A DNA stretch of 64,000 nucleotides from Limnohabitans sp. INBF002 (GTDB lineage: Bacteria; Pseudomonadota; Gammaproteobacteria; Burkholderiales; Burkholderiaceae_C), in contig NZ_AP027055.1 of the NCBI RefSeq assembly GCF_027924905.1, positions 434,001-498,000 of the forward strand, given 5' to 3'. The notes under the pieces were generated by a model. That model had not been told where the DNA came from. It saw only the letters and a program-made list of their open reading frames with translations, and made no database searches. This document shows, in pieces, positions 61,706-64,000 of the stretch; within the stretch, counting starts at the first letter, position 1; each line of letters starts with the position of its first letter. Position numbers and translations under genes: made by a program.

Positions 61706-62284
61706 TCAAACTAGCACATGGTGCTTGCCGACAAGGTGAACGCTGCTGGCTTGTAGCCCCTCATCGCCAATCTCTTCCACGTAGTAGACCGGTGTGCCGA
61801 TCTGCAATGTGTCTAAGTCATCGCCAATCAAACTGTTGCGGTGAAAGTAAAGCCATCGGCCATCTGCAGACGCAATGCGCCCGAATGTCTTGTCTGGCGA
61901 AATTTCGGTGATGTGGCCATGCGGCTTTTCTTCGTGGTGTTTGACAAGTCCTTTTTGGTGGCGCACCAAGTCTTCGAGTTGTCGACGCATGGCCTTGAAC
62001 GCATCGCGCAACGATACATACACATCGGTGTGAGCATGGTTCAAAGCGGGTTCGCGTCCAGCGATCAGTTCGTGGCCAGGCACCTTCAGATCAATGCGCA
62101 CATGAAAGTGATTGCCCTGGTGGTGGTGCTTGTGCAGCTGTTCGACCATCACTCGGCAGCTGTTGATCGAAGGGTAGAACTGCCCTAGCTTCTGAACTTT
62201 TTCACGAATCTTGGTCTCTAGCGCTTCGGAGCTGTCCACGTGACGGAAACTGATTTGAAGGGGAATAGATTTTGGGAATGTCAT
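61706..62284 (-). CDS. HPF/RaiA-like ribosome-associated domain fused to a cold-shock-like domain
   Basis: 192 aa. Residues 1-115 are the sigma-54-modulation/HPF fold (LQISFRHVDSSEALETKIRE, VRIDLKVPGHELIAGREPAL, DVYVSLRDAFKAMRRQLEDL). Residues about 120-170 read GHITEISPDKTFGRIASADG and RWLYFHRNSLIGDDLDTLQI, a cold-shock/RNA-binding OB-fold. Likely binds ribosomes or RNA under stress; the exact role is unknown. Confidence 0.88.
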   Translation of the reverse strand: MTFPKSIPLQISFRHVDSSEALETKIREKVQKLGQFYPSINSCRVMVEQLHKHHHQGNHFHVRIDLKVPGHELIAGREPALNHAHTDVYVSLRDAFKAMRRQLEDLVRHQKGLVKHHEEKPHGHITEISPDKTFGRIASADGRWLYFHRNSLIGDDLDTLQIGTPVYYVEEIGDEGLQASSVHLVGKHHVLV

Positions 62285-62356
62285 GCGCTAATTCTGAAGC
62301 GCCAACGTGCAGGCGTCTGTTCGATGCCTCACACGTCCCCATTCCTTTGAGCCTTG

Positions 62357-62926
62357 TCAGGGCTTGATGTGGCGAAACGATTTCACGGTTCGGATTGCCA
62401 AACTCGCACAGGCCAGCACAAGCACCGTGCCAAACCAATCGCCGACAGCCATGACCAATGCGCTGGTGATCACGCTGTCAGTCTGACCTGTCCCAAAAAA
62501 CCAAAGCTGGTGAAGGAGGCCGTTGGTCAAGGCAAAGAGCACCGTGAGTTTGAAAAAGGCTTTGCTATTCAGACCCGTCAGTCCTGTGCTGAGCTGAAAG
62601 AAACGGATGGCGATGAAGCGTGCCAAGTAGGGCGAACCACCAGAGATCAGCGCGGTCCCTAGATTGAACACATGGGCATCAGGCGCGCCAAACATGTAGT
62701 TGATGGCGATAGAACCCAGCACGATGCCCAGTGCCCCCATGTGCGTCAGCACCAGCACAAACAACAGGCGCAAACCACTGGGGAGGTAGAGCCAGTTGAC
62801 GCCTTGAGAAAACTCAAACCATTCGAAGTAATGGCCGTTCAGTTGGTAGGCGTAAAAATAAGCAACAGCACATGCTAAGCTGACGATGGCTTGGCTTTCA
62901 ATGCTGAGTTTTTCTGACGACTGCAT
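62357..62926 (-). CDS. small multi-pass membrane protein, MASE1-like N-terminal part
   Basis: 189 aa from the ATG at 62926. About five membrane helices; SQGVNWLYLPSGLRLLFVLV resembles the start of MASE1 sensor domains, but no signalling output domain follows. Stand-alone. Role unknown. Confidence 0.75.
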   Translation of the reverse strand: MQSSEKLSIESQAIVSLACAVAYFYAYQLNGHYFEWFEFSQGVNWLYLPSGLRLLFVLVLTHMGALGIVLGSIAINYMFGAPDAHVFNLGTALISGGSPYLARFIAIRFFQLSTGLTGLNSKAFFKLTVLFALTNGLLHQLWFFGTGQTDSVITSALVMAVGDWFGTVLVLACASLAIRTVKSFRHIKP

Positions 62927-62980
62927 CAAGCCATTTTATCGAGAAGATACGGCTTGATGTATACATACCGGCAGGCCTTG

Positions 62981-63718
62981 TCACGGCATGTTCTGGTGCA
63001 GTTGGACCACGTTTTTAGCGCGTTTGCGGAAGCGGATATTGAGCATTTCTACAATCACCGAGAACGCCATCGCGAAGTAGATGTAGCCTTTTGGAATGTG
63101 GTGGCCCAGGCCTTCGGCCATCAGCACCACGCCCACCACCACCAAGAAGGTGAGGGCCAGCATTTTGATGGACGGGTGATTTGACACAAAGCGGCCAATG
63201 CCCGAAGCAAACGCCATCATCAAACCCACAGACGCGATCACGGCGGCAATCATGATGGCCACCTCGTCCACCATGCCCACGGCGGTGATGATGGAGTCGA
63301 GAGAGAACACCAAGTCGATCACCATGATTTGCAAGATGATGGCGAACATGGTGGCTTTGACAGCACTGCCACCGTGTTCTTCTTCACCTTCGAGTGATTG
63401 GTGAATTTCGCCAGTGCTTTTCCAAATCAGGAACAGACCGCCCGAAATCAAAATCAAATCACGGCCAGAAATATCTTTGCCAAACGCGGTGAACAAAGGC
63501 TCGACCAAACCCACGATGACCGACAGCAACAGCAGCAAGCCGATGCGCATGAACATGGCCATGAACAGGCCAATGCGGCGCGCAAATTCGCGCTTCTCAG
63601 GTGGCAGCTTGTCCACCAAAATGGAAATGAAGATGATGTTGTCAATGCCCAGCACCAGTTCGAGTGCAGTGAGGGTGGCAAAGGCAATCCACGCTTGTGG
63701 GTCGGTCAAGAGTTCCAT
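62981..63718 (-). CDS. TerC-family membrane protein
   Basis: 245 aa, about seven membrane helices. The two TerC acidic motifs are present: ALELVLGIDNIIFISILVDK and MVIDLVFSLDSIITAVGMVD, with an HIPKGYIYFAMAFSVIVEML C-terminal segment. The family is implicated in metal (manganese or tellurite) export or homeostasis. No ter cluster nearby. Confidence 0.93.
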   Translation of the reverse strand: MELLTDPQAWIAFATLTALELVLGIDNIIFISILVDKLPPEKREFARRIGLFMAMFMRIGLLLLLSVIVGLVEPLFTAFGKDISGRDLILISGGLFLIWKSTGEIHQSLEGEEEHGGSAVKATMFAIILQIMVIDLVFSLDSIITAVGMVDEVAIMIAAVIASVGLMMAFASGIGRFVSNHPSIKMLALTFLVVVGVVLMAEGLGHHIPKGYIYFAMAFSVIVEMLNIRFRKRAKNVVQLHQNMP

Positions 63719-63760
63719 GTGGTACTTTCTAATTCAGATGCACCGGATGGTAGCGATCGC

Positions 63761-63789
63761 CTAAAAGTCCACAAACTGTGGGCTTTTAG
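63761..63789. terminator. hairpin between the enoyl-CoA hydratase and TerC genes
   Basis: CTAAAAGTCCACA-AAC-TGTGGGCTTTTAG: 12 of 13 stem pairs. Its position just after the hydratase stop (minus strand) fits a terminator, with a short T-run. Confidence 0.55.
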
Positions 63790-63796
63790 CGCGGGC

Positions 63797-64000
63797 TTAT
63801 TGGTGTTTGAAGTCGGCAGGGCGTTTGTTGACAAACGCGTCCATGCCTTCTTTTTGGTCGGCGGTGGCGAACAAGGCGTGGAACAGGCGGCGCTCAAACA
63901 TCACGCCGTCGGCCAAGCCGCTTTCAAACGCGCGATTGACCGACTCTTTGGCGGCCATCGTGGCGATTTGCGAGTAGCCACAAATCATCAGCGCAGCGCC
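63797..64000 (-). CDS. enoyl-CoA hydratase/isomerase, C-terminal part (N-terminus outside the window)
   Basis: 67 residues to the stop. ESVNRAFESGLADGVMFERR, LFHALFATADQKEGMDAFVN and KRPADFKHQ are the standard end of short-chain crotonase-family enoyl-CoA hydratases. The active-site loop lies outside the window, so the substrate cannot be judged. Confidence 0.9.
   Translation of the reverse strand, partial: GAALMICGYSQIATMAAKESVNRAFESGLADGVMFERRLFHALFATADQKEGMDAFVNKRPADFKHQ

Overview
The window looks like chromosome of a betaproteobacterium of the order Burkholderiales, most likely Comamonadaceae (Limnohabitans/Rhodoferax-like). This is inferred from the flagellar gene order, moderately high GC, and the flanking gene set (MaoC-phosphotransacetylase fusion with acetate kinase and FabI, TerC, FMN-binding glutamate-synthase-like protein). 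No 16S or other definitive marker is present.

About three quarters of the window (1-50689) is one flagellar island. Left part: flgA (partial, minus strand) diverges from a LysM/transglycosylase-like gene, followed by flgBCDEFGHIJKL, fliD, flaG and fliC. Several axial proteins are far larger than usual: FlgE 1269 aa, FlgK 1297 aa, FliD 710 aa. FlgJ has only its rod-scaffold half. Middle part (21467-28735, minus strand): a complete pseudaminic-acid operon pseC-F-G-H-I-B ending in a TPR-glycosyltransferase resembling Caulobacter FlmG. A second flagellin follows, a 1331-aa giant with duplicated internal modules. Right part: a sigma-54 activator, fliE-F-G-H, a paralogue of the FliF C-terminus, fliI-J, two unrelated minus-strand genes where fliKLMN would often lie, then fliOPQR-flhB and three genes of unknown role (SPOR-domain protein, acidic protein, TM/Ala-rich coiled-coil protein).

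A two-tier promoter hierarchy can be read from the sequence. Sigma-54 type -24/-12 elements lie before flgA, flgB, the pse operon, a small TPR-like gene, the giant flagellin, the activator and fliO. Sigma-28 type elements lie before fliD, flaG and fliC. Inverted GCGGCAA half-sites near two sigma-54 promoters are candidate activator sites.

The rest (50698-64000) is ordinary chromosome: an FMN glutamate-synthase-like protein, a ParA-like ATPase with a coiled-coil partner, a Pal-like lipoprotein, a tightly packed operon (NUDIX, fabI, maoC-pta, ackA, flavin reductase, ZIP transporter), tRNA-Met, a host-attachment-like protein, an alpha/beta hydrolase, an HPF/cold-shock fusion, a small membrane protein, TerC and the end of an enoyl-CoA hydratase.

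The most unusual items are the stand-alone FliF-C-terminal-like membrane protein between fliH and fliI, the giant mosaic flagellin beside a FlmG-like glycosylation operon, and the separation of rod scaffold from peptidoglycan hydrolase. All functional statements are from reading translated sequence; no database search was run.
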